Shown here one piece after another: positions 1-6,296 of a DNA stretch of 6,296 nucleotides. Made by a program: the position numbers and the translations under genes. The notes beneath the pieces were generated by a model, which saw nothing but the letters and a program-made list of their open reading frames with translations, was not told where the DNA came from and searched no databases. Source of the DNA: Deltaproteobacteria bacterium (GTDB lineage: Bacteria > Desulfobacterota > DSM-4660 > Desulfatiglandales > HGW-15); NCBI GenBank assembly GCA_016932235.1, contig JAFGDF010000144.1:1-6296 (forward strand), written 5' to 3'. Each line of letters starts with the position of its first letter. The first letter of the stretch is position 1.

Positions 1-48
1 CATAAGAAAAAGAGTATTACGATCAAATTGTTTGAAGTTCGATCCCAT
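1..48 (-). CDS. N-terminus of a transposase-like protein (partial)
   Basis: This is an open frame starting with ATG at 48 (reading leftward) and still open at the window edge. The 16 visible residues are MGSNFKQFDRNTLFLM. The start is well supported because a perfect AAGGA ribosome binding site (complement of 56-60) lies 7 nt upstream. The pattern Met-Gly-x-x-Phe, then an aromatic/Asp stretch, then Leu-Phe-Leu-Met resembles my memory of the N-termini of IS1182-type DDE transposases, in which this segment is usually followed by a Pro-Pro-Ser motif just beyond the visible part. If so, this is the 5' end of an insertion sequence gene transcribed away from the NUDIX gene, and an IS end should lie somewhere in 49-200. 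That a gene starts here is fairly secure. The transposase identity rests on 16 residues and is tentative. Confidence 0.5.
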   Translation of the reverse strand, partial: MGSNFKQFDRNTLFLM

Positions 49-55
49 TATATTA

Positions 56-60
56 TCCTT
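56..60 (-). promoter_or_regulatory. ribosome binding site of the left-edge gene
   Basis: The minus strand reads AAGGA here, separated by 7 nt from the ATG at 48-46. This is the strongest Shine-Dalgarno match in the window, and it is the main reason to accept the short truncated frame as a real gene start. Confidence 0.6.
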
Positions 61-128
61 GCATTCAAAGTGTTTAATGAAAGATAACATATAATTTAAT
101 CAGAATGAAATATCAGTTAATAACTCTT

Positions 129-163
129 TAGGAGCATGTCGGACAAAGTCCGACATGCTCCTA
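129..163. repeat. perfect 16-bp inverted repeat with AAA loop
   Basis: The left arm at 129-144 (TAGGAGCATGTCGGAC) and the right arm at 148-163 are exact reverse complements around the 3-nt loop AAA at 145-147. In RNA the stem could extend by a U-G pair (128/164) and a U-A pair (127/165). It sits between two divergent genes. There is no T-run directly after either arm, so it does not look like a standard intrinsic terminator. It could be part of an insertion-sequence end belonging to the left-edge gene, a dispersed REP-like palindrome, a bidirectional transcription barrier, or an operator. The symmetry is directly visible; the role is unknown. Confidence 0.9.
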
Positions 164-176
164 GAATAAGTGTCTT

Positions 177-205
177 TTGACAAAGATTGAATCCTTTGTT
201 ATGAA
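177..205 (+). promoter_or_regulatory. sigma70-type promoter for the NUDIX/AsmA-like genes
   Basis: A perfect -35 hexamer TTGACA (177-182) is followed by a 17-bp spacer and the -10 hexamer TATGAA (200-205, four of six matches). The -10 is preceded by TGT (197-199), giving an extended -10 element. Transcription would start near 212 and leave a leader of about 68 nt before the ATG at 280. The promoter begins 14 bp right of the palindrome, so if the palindrome marks an IS end, this could be either the native promoter or one created by the insertion. Confidence 0.6.
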
Positions 206-279
206 GACATCATCTCAAATTCCCTTGCGATCTGAACCCATCGCATTGAAATACGGATATATTTAAAGGCATAATAATA

Positions 280-717
280 ATGAAAGATCAACTTATATGT
301 CCACACTGCGGAAAACCCATAGAAAAGTATCGAAATCCTTTTCCGACAGTGGACATAATTATTGAAATTAATGATGATATAGTACTTATCAGACGCAAAA
401 ATCCCCCATTCGGATGGGCACTTCCCGGCGGATTTGTTGACTATGGTGAAAGCCTGGAATCCGCAGCAAAAAGAGAGGCAAGGGAAGAAACCTCCCTTGA
501 CGTGGAAATCATTTCGCAATTCAGGGCATATTCAGACCCCGAGAGAGACCCTCGACATCACACAATATCCGTTGTTTTCATAGGACGCGCTCGAGGTATT
601 CCTTTTGCCGCGGATGATGCCGCTGCGATTGGATTATTCAACCGGAATAATCTTCCTCATGATATAGCATTTGACCACACAAAGATCCTTCAGGATTATT
701 TCGAAAAAAGATTTTGA
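280..717 (+). CDS. NUDIX hydrolase with N-terminal CPHC knuckle
   Basis: This 145-residue protein belongs to the NUDIX superfamily, which uses divalent metal to hydrolyse nucleoside diphosphates linked to another moiety. The NUDIX box is at residues 51-73: G51, E57, R65-E66 and the catalytic E69-E70, matching GX5EX7REUXEEXGU except that Ser72 replaces the usual Gly, a common variation. Residues 7-10 read CPHC, half of a zinc ribbon, followed by a YRNPFPTVD segment that leads into the first strand of the fold. The length is typical of a single-domain NUDIX enzyme. A purine-rich AAAGG (265-269) lies 10 nt before the ATG. The gene is first in a probable unit with the AsmA-like gene, which begins 13 bp after its stop. 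Substrate cannot be read from the sequence; ADP-ribose-type or damaged-nucleotide substrates are possibilities only. The family call is firm. Confidence 0.93.
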   Translation: MKDQLICPHCGKPIEKYRNPFPTVDIIIEINDDIVLIRRKNPPFGWALPGGFVDYGESLESAAKREAREETSLDVEIISQFRAYSDPERDPRHHTISVVFIGRARGIPFAADDAAAIGLFNRNNLPHDIAFDHTKILQDYFEKRF

Positions 718-730
718 GTTGAGCCCGGAC

Positions 731-3700
731 ATGGTCCCCAAAAAACTTCGATCCTTCATAGTTCCATTATCATTACTTATCATCCTGATCTTTTCAGTCC
801 TGCTCTATTTAAACCACATTATACAGCGCCCTTCAGTACAAATGAGATTAATTGAAAAGATTTCTCAGTACACCGGCCTTGACATGCAAACAGAAAGAGT
901 CAGACTCAGCCTTACTCAAGGGATCGGGGTCCATTTCAGTGGATTTAAGGCGGCGTCAAAGGATGGAAACATATCCGTAAGAGCATCTGACGTAACAGTA
1001 AACATTGCCGCTAAAGAACTTTTCAGGGGTCGCATATCTCCCACAAGGATCTTTCTCGTGCAACCCGAGATAGGAGTTTTTCTCAAAAATAATGATACCA
1101 ATCGAGATATTGAAGGCCTTAGAGAGATAAATAGAATACCGTTTTTCTGGACGAACGATTTATTTTCCCTGCGTGTTGAGAAAGGACAACTAAATATAAT
1201 AAACCGGGATTATGAACTTCCTGACTTTTCCCTGAACATCCTGAGGAAAAATCCCTCGACCCCGACACTTGTATTGAACTCAATGGGAAAGATCAGGATT
1301 ATGGGAGAGGATATTCCATATACATTAAAGGGGACTCTTACACCTTCTCCGAAAATGGATTTTCTTGCTTCAACCGACCTGATCGTCGAAACGGGAAAGG
1401 CTCCCATCAATCTTTTGCCGACAGGCCATGCGTTTTTCTTCACGAGGGGGACTTTTATGACCCGCTTGAATATTAAAAGCGGGCCTGGAGATATCATTGA
1501 AGCCAATGGCCGGATATCCATGAATTCCATCCATTATCGGATCATAAGCAATGATCAGCAAAAGGACTTTTTCTTTCCCGAATTCAGCCTGGATTTTCTT
1601 TCAAGGATTGATGGAGAAAAATGGCGGTTTTCTCTCATTACACTTAAGAGCAATGATATATCCATCAACGCGTCCTTAAATCTTGATTTCGGAAATCCGG
1701 AGAATCTCTTCCTGGGACTTTCGATAAAAAGTGAGATTATGCCCGTTACTGTCTTTAAAGACATTTTTCCTTCCCCTCTCTTATCTTCATGGATCGAAAA
1801 AGAACTATTCCCGACACTTACACAGGGTGATATCAAATTAAATCTCTTTGAGCTCAACGGGAGTATCGAGGAGATAAGAAACCTGTCACTCCCTCAAAAT
1901 CACTCAGCAATCAGATTAGATCTGGAATGTAAAAAAATTGTTCTATCAAAGGACGAATTTCACATACCGCATCGGGATATTTCTTCTCAAATTTCCCTGG
2001 AAAATGGAGAGTTTCGTATCTCGGATATCAACGCGAATATAGGTCTTTCAAGGATAAGGCATGCGGATTTTCGGATGAAGGATATTTTTAACAGCAAGGC
2101 TTATGAGTTTCGCATAGAAGGAATTATCAGACTTGAAGAGTTGCTCTGGTATAAAGAGAGTCGATACATGCCTGAGAAGCTGCACATCCAATTGGATAAA
2201 ATCGGGCAAATCTCCGGAAACCTTGACTGCGACTGGACTATGGCCTTTGAAGACGGCTGGAGATTTCCAAAGATTCTTAAGGGCTATTTTCATTTTACTG
2301 ACTGTCATCTGGTGCAGGAGCAGTTTATCCTGCCATTATCCCTGAAGAAGGCTGACGTTTACATTGATGAAGCAGCCCTGAACAAGTTCAACGCCAAAGG
2401 TTCGTTCGGTCTTTCCCCTTTCAGCCTATCCGGTTCATTCGAGGTAACAGATAATCAGATACAATTCCATAGAGCTGATATATCCGCGGATACGGAAATC
2501 AACCAGCTCTTGTCACTGATTGTTGATCCCGCAAAAATCCCTTTGGCATTTGAAAAACCGCTGGCATGCCGTATAGAGGCTGTAAAAGAACCTGATTACT
2601 ACTCATTTGCAGGAAATGTTGCTCTCGACGGGATTATTCTCGAAAAAGGAAAATATTTGATAACTCCTCCCGGAAAGGAGGATAATTTCATTTTTGATAT
2701 AAGGTATCGCCCGGGAGAATTGCTCGAACTCAGGAAGTCAATTGCCCGGTTCGGAAATTCTCTCATCGGTATTTCAGGGGTCCATAACATAAATTCTCCC
2801 GGAGACACTGTCATTAACCTCTCTGCTCATAAAATCTCCCTGGAAGACTTTGATATACGTCCAAAGGGAAAATCCACCCGGTTTAAAGGGAGTATAAACG
2901 GTGATTTGAAGATTAATCTTTTCAGCAATGACAGTGAAGATCTGCTCCTGACAGGAAATCTGAAAGGAGAAAATATCTATATTGAAACAGAAAGATTGCT
3001 ATCGCCATTAAGAGAATGTGAATTCCAGTTTGGACTTGATGGAAAAATGTTAAAGATTGACCTTTTGAGAATGAAAATAGGGAAAAGCGATATATCGGTC
3101 AATGGCAGTCTATCCGGATGGAGGGAAGTAAAAGGAATCTTAACTATAAAATCCGGTTATATCGATACCCTGGATCTGGCCACAGAAAGAGATATCTATG
3201 CTTCTGACGACGGAGTTGATTCCGAGGATGCTCTCCCGAAAAACTTTGACCTTATGGTATATATGGAAGCCGATAAGGGCCGCTGGAGGGAATTGATATT
3301 CGGACCATCAAAAACAAATATCAGTTTGAAAAACGGGGCACTGGAAGTTCTTGATTCTTCAATATGCTTAGAGCATGGCACAGCGGAGATAACGGGCTTT
3401 TATAAAACGGGAAATACTCCCAAGATATCTTTCTCGGGCAATATCAGACTTTCCGACCAGCCTGTTGATGAAATCCTCGGCAGTCTCCATTTACCCAAGG
3501 ATAAGATAGAAGGCGAACTCCATATAAGCGCTAATCTCTCAGTTAATGGTAGGAGAAAAGAAGAACTCTTACCAAGTCTTTCTGGAGACGCTAATATCAC
3601 GATGGTGGATGGAAATATAAATGATTCTCGTGTTTTTTTAAAGGCCCTGGATTTTCTTAGCCTTCAAAATATCTTCAAAGGCAGGTGGCCCGGGTTTAAG

Positions 3701-4141
3701 GATTCTGGTTTATATTTTGAAAGCATCAATGCGGATGCCGCAATACTTAATGGTGTTGTCAAATCAGATAACTTCATTATGAAGAGTCCCGTGTTTAATG
3801 CCATAGCTTATGGAAAAGCGGATCTGGATAAAAAATCAGTGGATTTCACATTGGGTATTCAACCCCACGGGAGTATTGACGCCCTGGTAAGCAGGATCCC
3901 TCTATTGGGACATATCATTACCGGAGAAAAAAAATCAATAATTGCCTATCCATTTCTGGTAAAAGGGGCTATTTCAGACCCGGAAGTGACATTTAGTCCT
4001 TTAAAAGGTCTAGGTGAAGGTGTGGGAGGTATATTCGAGCGGTTACTGATGACGCCCTCAAGGATAATTAATGATCTGAGGAAAGAGACGCCTGAAAATG
4101 AGGACCATACAATAGATGAAAAGCGTGATAAAAACAGATAG
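731..4141 (+). CDS. AsmA/YhdP-like envelope protein
   Basis: This 1136-residue protein has a short basic N-terminus (KKLR), one transmembrane segment at about residues 7-27 rich in Leu and Ile, and then a long region predicted to be periplasmic. That region has the amphipathic beta-strand texture of the AsmA superfamily (alternating hydrophobic residues, many Asn-Gly and Asp-Gly turns). The C-terminal part, about residues 880-1110, looks like the AsmA-like C-terminal domain of YhdP and its relatives. It includes SRVFLKALDFLSLQNIFKG from 966, RIPLLGHIITGEKKS from 1055, and a following YPFLVKGAISDPEV segment. It ends in a charged tail. The length is close to that of E. coli YhdP (about 1270 residues). 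YhdP, TamB and YdbH are implicated in phospholipid transport between the inner and outer membranes; the same role here is inference. The ATG at 731 is preferred because GAG (721-723) lies 7 nt upstream and the membrane anchor follows at once. In-frame TTG codons at 671 and 719 are weaker alternatives. Confidence 0.88.
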   Translation: MVPKKLRSFIVPLSLLIILIFSVLLYLNHIIQRPSVQMRLIEKISQYTGLDMQTERVRLSLTQGIGVHFSGFKAASKDGNISVRASDVTVNIAAKELFRGRISPTRIFLVQPEIGVFLKNNDTNRDIEGLREINRIPFFWTNDLFSLRVEKGQLNIINRDYELPDFSLNILRKNPSTPTLVLNSMGKIRIMGEDIPYTLKGTLTPSPKMDFLASTDLIVETGKAPINLLPTGHAFFFTRGTFMTRLNIKSGPGDIIEANGRISMNSIHYRIISNDQQKDFFFPEFSLDFLSRIDGEKWRFSLITLKSNDISINASLNLDFGNPENLFLGLSIKSEIMPVTVFKDIFPSPLLSSWIEKELFPTLTQGDIKLNLFELNGSIEEIRNLSLPQNHSAIRLDLECKKIVLSKDEFHIPHRDISSQISLENGEFRISDINANIGLSRIRHADFRMKDIFNSKAYEFRIEGIIRLEELLWYKESRYMPEKLHIQLDKIGQISGNLDCDWTMAFEDGWRFPKILKGYFHFTDCHLVQEQFILPLSLKKADVYIDEAALNKFNAKGSFGLSPFSLSGSFEVTDNQIQFHRADISADTEINQLLSLIVDPAKIPLAFEKPLACRIEAVKEPDYYSFAGNVALDGIILEKGKYLITPPGKEDNFIFDIRYRPGELLELRKSIARFGNSLIGISGVHNINSPGDTVINLSAHKISLEDFDIRPKGKSTRFKGSINGDLKINLFSNDSEDLLLTGNLKGENIYIETERLLSPLRECEFQFGLDGKMLKIDLLRMKIGKSDISVNGSLSGWREVKGILTIKSGYIDTLDLATERDIYASDDGVDSEDALPKNFDLMVYMEADKGRWRELIFGPSKTNISLKNGALEVLDSSICLEHGTAEITGFYKTGNTPKISFSGNIRLSDQPVDEILGSLHLPKDKIEGELHISANLSVNGRRKEELLPSLSGDANITMVDGNINDSRVFLKALDFLSLQNIFKGRWPGFKDSGLYFESINADAAILNGVVKSDNFIMKSPVFNAIAYGKADLDKKSVDFTLGIQPHGSIDALVSRIPLLGHIITGEKKSIIAYPFLVKGAISDPEVTFSPLKGLGEGVGGIFERLLMTPSRIINDLRKETPENEDHTIDEKRDKNR

Positions 4142-4165
4142 AATAAGATATTTATCCCTGAGAAG

Positions 4166-4194
4166 TTGAACAAACCTGAAAAGCATGTTAGATT
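4166..4194 (+). promoter_or_regulatory. candidate promoter of the carboxyltransferase gene
   Basis: The -35-like TTGAAC (4166-4171, four of six matches) is followed by a 17-bp spacer and the -10-like TAGATT (4189-4194, four of six matches). The -10 is preceded by TGT (4186-4188), an extended -10 element. Transcription would begin near 4201, about 45 nt before the ATG at 4246. The arrangement copies that of the promoter at 177-205 but with weaker hexamers. It would allow the carboxyltransferase gene to be expressed separately from the AsmA-like gene. Confidence 0.4.
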
Positions 4195-4225
4195 TCCGAT
4201 AAGGGGACCATTTCAGGTTATTTTT
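4173..4225 (+). promoter_or_regulatory. 9-bp inverted repeat plus T-run: operator or terminator
   Basis: AACCTGAAA (4173-4181) and TTTCAGGTT (4211-4219) are exact reverse complements separated by 29 nt, and the right arm is followed by A and then five T (4221-4225). Read as RNA coming from the AsmA-like gene, it could fold into a stem followed by U residues, a weak intrinsic terminator or attenuator, although the loop is long. Read as DNA, the left arm lies in the spacer of the candidate promoter and the right arm lies just after its start point, positions suited to a regulator. The symmetry is visible; which role applies is not. Confidence 0.4.
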
Positions 4226-4245
4226 AAACGGATGGAATAAAGGAT

Positions 4246-6093
4246 ATGAATAAGACAGATATCGTCGATATTTTCAAAAAACGAACCAGGCATCCATTCA
4301 GGCCCAGGGCATCAGATATTATTGACAGGCTTTTCACTGATTTTAAGCCATTCGCCTCCCATGGCGGATCCCTTATCGCCGGCTCCTGCAATTTTTTAGG
4401 GAAAAACCTCTATGTAATCGGCCAGCAAAAACCGAAACCGGCTGACCTGCAGAGCAGTAATGACCTGAAAAAACTGAATTACGGGATGCTCACCGCTGAT
4501 GACCACTCCCGCATACTTTCAATCCTTGAAAAAGCGAGGTCGTCAAAGCCTGAAGAATCCTTCATTTTTTGTCTGATAGATACTTACGGCGCTGATATTT
4601 CGATGGCTTCCGCTCAGAAATTTCAGGCTTTTTTCATAGCGCACTTAATCTATAATTTTCTTACAATACCTGTCAGGACAATATCTCTTATCCTGGGTGA
4701 AGGCGGGAGCGGTGGGGCTCTGGCAATCCAGGTGACGGACATAAGAGGTCAGATGGATGACGCACTTTATGCAACCGCTCCTCCTGAGAGCATGGCCTCT
4801 ATAGTGTTTAGGGATCACACACGGATCCAGGACGCCCTCGAAATCCTCAAGCCATCTGCCAGGGATCTTAAAAATTTGGGTGTAATTGACCGGATTGTCG
4901 CTTCTCCAGAAGATGTCGCTGATTGCCAGGAGATGTCTGAAAACATCAGGCAATTTCTTGTTAGATCAATCCGGGATTTGTCCAAGTCGAGAATACATAA
5001 ACTTATCAAGAAAAGGGGCATAAGGGCAAAAAAATATGGCTTATTAAAAGGCAAAGGCAAGTTCCATGACATCAAACGTTTTCTGGAAAAACCAATTAAA
5101 ATGGCTTTTCTTAAGCCGGCGCCAAACATAAAAATAGTAAATTACTCAAGCCTTACGGAAGTTGGTGATGATTATCGAAAGGCTGACTATCAAGAAACCG
5201 CCCAGGAATTCATTGAATGCGGAGCGGTTCACGATCAGGAAGAAAGGCTGAATGGCTGCGGAAAACTTATACCTTTAAAAGTCTTTCTGGATAATTTTCA
5301 TGTCTGCCCTGACTGTGGCTATTCTTATACCCTGGGAGCCTCCGGTTGGATTGATTGTCTGGCAGATACCGGCAGTTTCCATGAACTTTATCGCAACCTG
5401 ACTGTCGATCAACTGCTCGAAAAGGAAAACATTACGGATTATTACAGAGACTTTCTTGCGAGGCAGGAAGGACGCTCTCCTTTCAGGGAATCTCTCGTAG
5501 TGGGCAGCGCCAGGGTGCATAACTTTCAGGTAATCATGGCCATAAGCGAATTCTATTTCTGTGGCGGCTCAATGGGTGTTGTTTTCGGGGAAAAATTTAG
5601 ACGCGCAGTGGATTTCGCGATTAATGAAAATCTCCCTTTCATAAGCCTCTGCTGTTCTGGCGGAGCAAGACTTTACGAAGGAATTTCAGCCCTGATGCAG
5701 ATGGTCAAAACTATCGAATCCGTAAACAGGCTTAAACGTCACGGGCTGCCTTATATCTCCATTCTTGCTGATCCTTCAACAGGCGGAGCAATCGCCAGCT
5801 ATGCCGCTCTTGGGGATGTTGTCATAGCTGAACCTAATGCGCTGGTGATATTCGCTGGCCCCAGAGTCATGAAATCAAGGGGTTTTGAAGTAGATGAAAG
5901 GCTTATTCGTTCTCAGCATCTCCATATTATTTCCCACAGCATTTATGACGAACTGGCTTATTATCATAATATCCGTGGCATACAGGAGATATGCGAAAGG
6001 AAAAGCATGAAGCTGTCAATAGCGAAATACATGGAACTCTATAATCGAATACGCCAACGTCCTGGGAAAACTGTCTGGCTTAGAAAAACATAA
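4246..6093 (+). CDS. accAD: acetyl-CoA carboxylase carboxyltransferase, fused alpha-beta
   Basis: This 615-residue protein joins an AccA-like alpha half (about residues 1-267) to an AccD-like beta half (about 320-615). In acetyl-CoA carboxylase these subunits move the carboxyl group from carboxybiotin to acetyl-CoA, making malonyl-CoA for fatty acid synthesis in the cytoplasm. The alpha half shows RHPFRP (15-20), IGQQKPK (58-64) and an intact GEGGSGGALAI (151-161). A basic stretch (about 247-292) includes the end of alpha and the linker. The beta half shows a zinc-finger-like region with C338, C354 and C357, then CGGSMG (439-444), SGGAR (471-475), LMQM (483-486), DPSTGG (509-514) and FAGPR (536-540). 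Oddities: Leu335 occupies the expected first zinc cysteine, the alpha loop usually reading DTPGAYPG is DTYGADIS (112-119), and the beta segment after FAGPR departs from the usual sequence. Start: GGA (4234-4236) lies 9 nt before the ATG, and a stop shortly upstream in frame rules out extension. A related acyl-CoA carboxyltransferase with another substrate is possible. Confidence 0.88.
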   Translation: MNKTDIVDIFKKRTRHPFRPRASDIIDRLFTDFKPFASHGGSLIAGSCNFLGKNLYVIGQQKPKPADLQSSNDLKKLNYGMLTADDHSRILSILEKARSSKPEESFIFCLIDTYGADISMASAQKFQAFFIAHLIYNFLTIPVRTISLILGEGGSGGALAIQVTDIRGQMDDALYATAPPESMASIVFRDHTRIQDALEILKPSARDLKNLGVIDRIVASPEDVADCQEMSENIRQFLVRSIRDLSKSRIHKLIKKRGIRAKKYGLLKGKGKFHDIKRFLEKPIKMAFLKPAPNIKIVNYSSLTEVGDDYRKADYQETAQEFIECGAVHDQEERLNGCGKLIPLKVFLDNFHVCPDCGYSYTLGASGWIDCLADTGSFHELYRNLTVDQLLEKENITDYYRDFLARQEGRSPFRESLVVGSARVHNFQVIMAISEFYFCGGSMGVVFGEKFRRAVDFAINENLPFISLCCSGGARLYEGISALMQMVKTIESVNRLKRHGLPYISILADPSTGGAIASYAALGDVVIAEPNALVIFAGPRVMKSRGFEVDERLIRSQHLHIISHSIYDELAYYHNIRGIQEICERKSMKLSIAKYMELYNRIRQRPGKTVWLRKT

Positions 6094-6296
6094 AAAGATC
6101 AGCCTTGTACGGTTAGGAAATTGCGGTTGAAAAAATGCCGGATGACTGTAAATAAACCGATGAAATAACAGTAACTCAATATCCGGTTGCCGGAATCGCG
6201 GCATGGGAAACTCTTTTTATCGGCGAAAACCTTGGAAGCAGGATAATTGCGTAAGGTGCATGCCAGGCGGGCAGAATGCTCCTCGGTTGTTCAACC
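6094..6296. other. non-coding tail, no convincing gene
   Basis: I see no supported gene or clear terminator here. A short stem (TGCCG at 6188-6192 with CGGCA at 6199-6203) has a T-run (6214-6218) only 10 nt later, too far for a standard terminator. CCGGAT at 6138-6143 and ATCCGG at 6181-6186 form a loose inverted pair. The last 12 bases (6285-6296) are the dyad GGTTG-TT-CAACC, cut off by the window edge. A frame opening with ATG at 6203 runs off the end after 31 codons but lacks a ribosome binding site. Confidence 0.5.

Noticed and set aside
129..178. Palindrome plus the TTTT at 175-178 as an intrinsic terminator
   Set aside because: The T-run starts 12 nt after the stem and overlaps the -35 element, and no rightward gene ends before it inside the window.
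199..519. Minus-strand frame of 106 codons overlapping the NUDIX gene
   Set aside because: Most of it lies antisense to the well-supported NUDIX box region, and its product has no recognisable motif.
671..730. TTG start at 671 giving a 20-residue longer AsmA-like protein
   Set aside because: It would overlap the NUDIX gene by 47 bases and put a polar stretch before the membrane anchor; the ATG at 731 has a spaced GAG and starts the protein right before the basic/hydrophobic signal.
4815..5129. Minus-strand frame of 104 codons inside the carboxyltransferase gene
   Set aside because: It is antisense to the conserved alpha half, and its product shows no family signature.
6165..6254. Protein-like short frame ending at a TAA near 6254
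   Set aside because: It has no usable start codon after the preceding in-frame stop at 6153, so it could only be a chance frame or an unrecognisable remnant.
6203..6296. Frame from ATG at 6203 open to the window end
   Set aside because: There is no ribosome binding site, the composition is unremarkable, and 31 codons without homology are not enough to call a gene.
1..6296. CRISPR arrays, tRNA or rRNA genes
   Set aside because: No regularly spaced direct repeats and no RNA gene signatures were found on either strand.

Overview
The window looks like an ordinary chromosomal stretch of a Gram-negative bacterium, with a probable mobile-element edge at its left end. By eye it is moderately AT-rich. 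My best guess is a member of the former Deltaproteobacteria (Desulfobacterota). Two things suggest this: a large AsmA/YhdP-like envelope protein, which implies an outer membrane, and a single-chain carboxyltransferase with the AccA half in front of the AccD half, an arrangement I associate with that group. The taxonomic call is inference.

Layout. Positions 1-48 hold the first 16 codons of a minus-strand gene that leaves the window. It has a very good ribosome binding site, and its N-terminus resembles IS1182-type transposases. Positions 49-279 are non-coding. They contain a perfect 16-bp inverted repeat with a 3-nt loop (129-163) and, just to its right, a near-consensus sigma70-type promoter reading rightward (177-205). 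Three plus-strand genes follow: a small NUDIX hydrolase (280-717), a 1136-residue AsmA/YhdP-like membrane-anchored protein (731-4141, 13 bp after the NUDIX stop), and, after a 104-bp gap, a 615-residue fused acetyl-CoA carboxylase carboxyltransferase (4246-6093). The gap holds a 9-bp inverted repeat followed by a T-run, and a candidate promoter. Positions 6094-6296 contain no convincing gene.

How the genes may work together. The NUDIX and AsmA-like genes are close enough to be one transcription unit, probably driven from the promoter at 177-205. The carboxyltransferase may be read through from them or driven by its own promoter in the gap. The last two genes share a lipid theme: the carboxyltransferase would make malonyl-CoA for fatty acid synthesis, and AsmA/YhdP-family proteins are implicated in moving phospholipid towards the outer membrane. 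The NUDIX enzyme has no obvious link to this and may be a housekeeping neighbour. No biotin carboxylase or biotin carrier protein gene is present.

I see no clear sign of a wholly new system. The points most worth following are the fused carboxyltransferase with its divergent active-site segments and incomplete zinc-finger cysteine set, the long perfect palindrome beside the transposase-like gene, and the inverted repeat in front of the carboxyltransferase.
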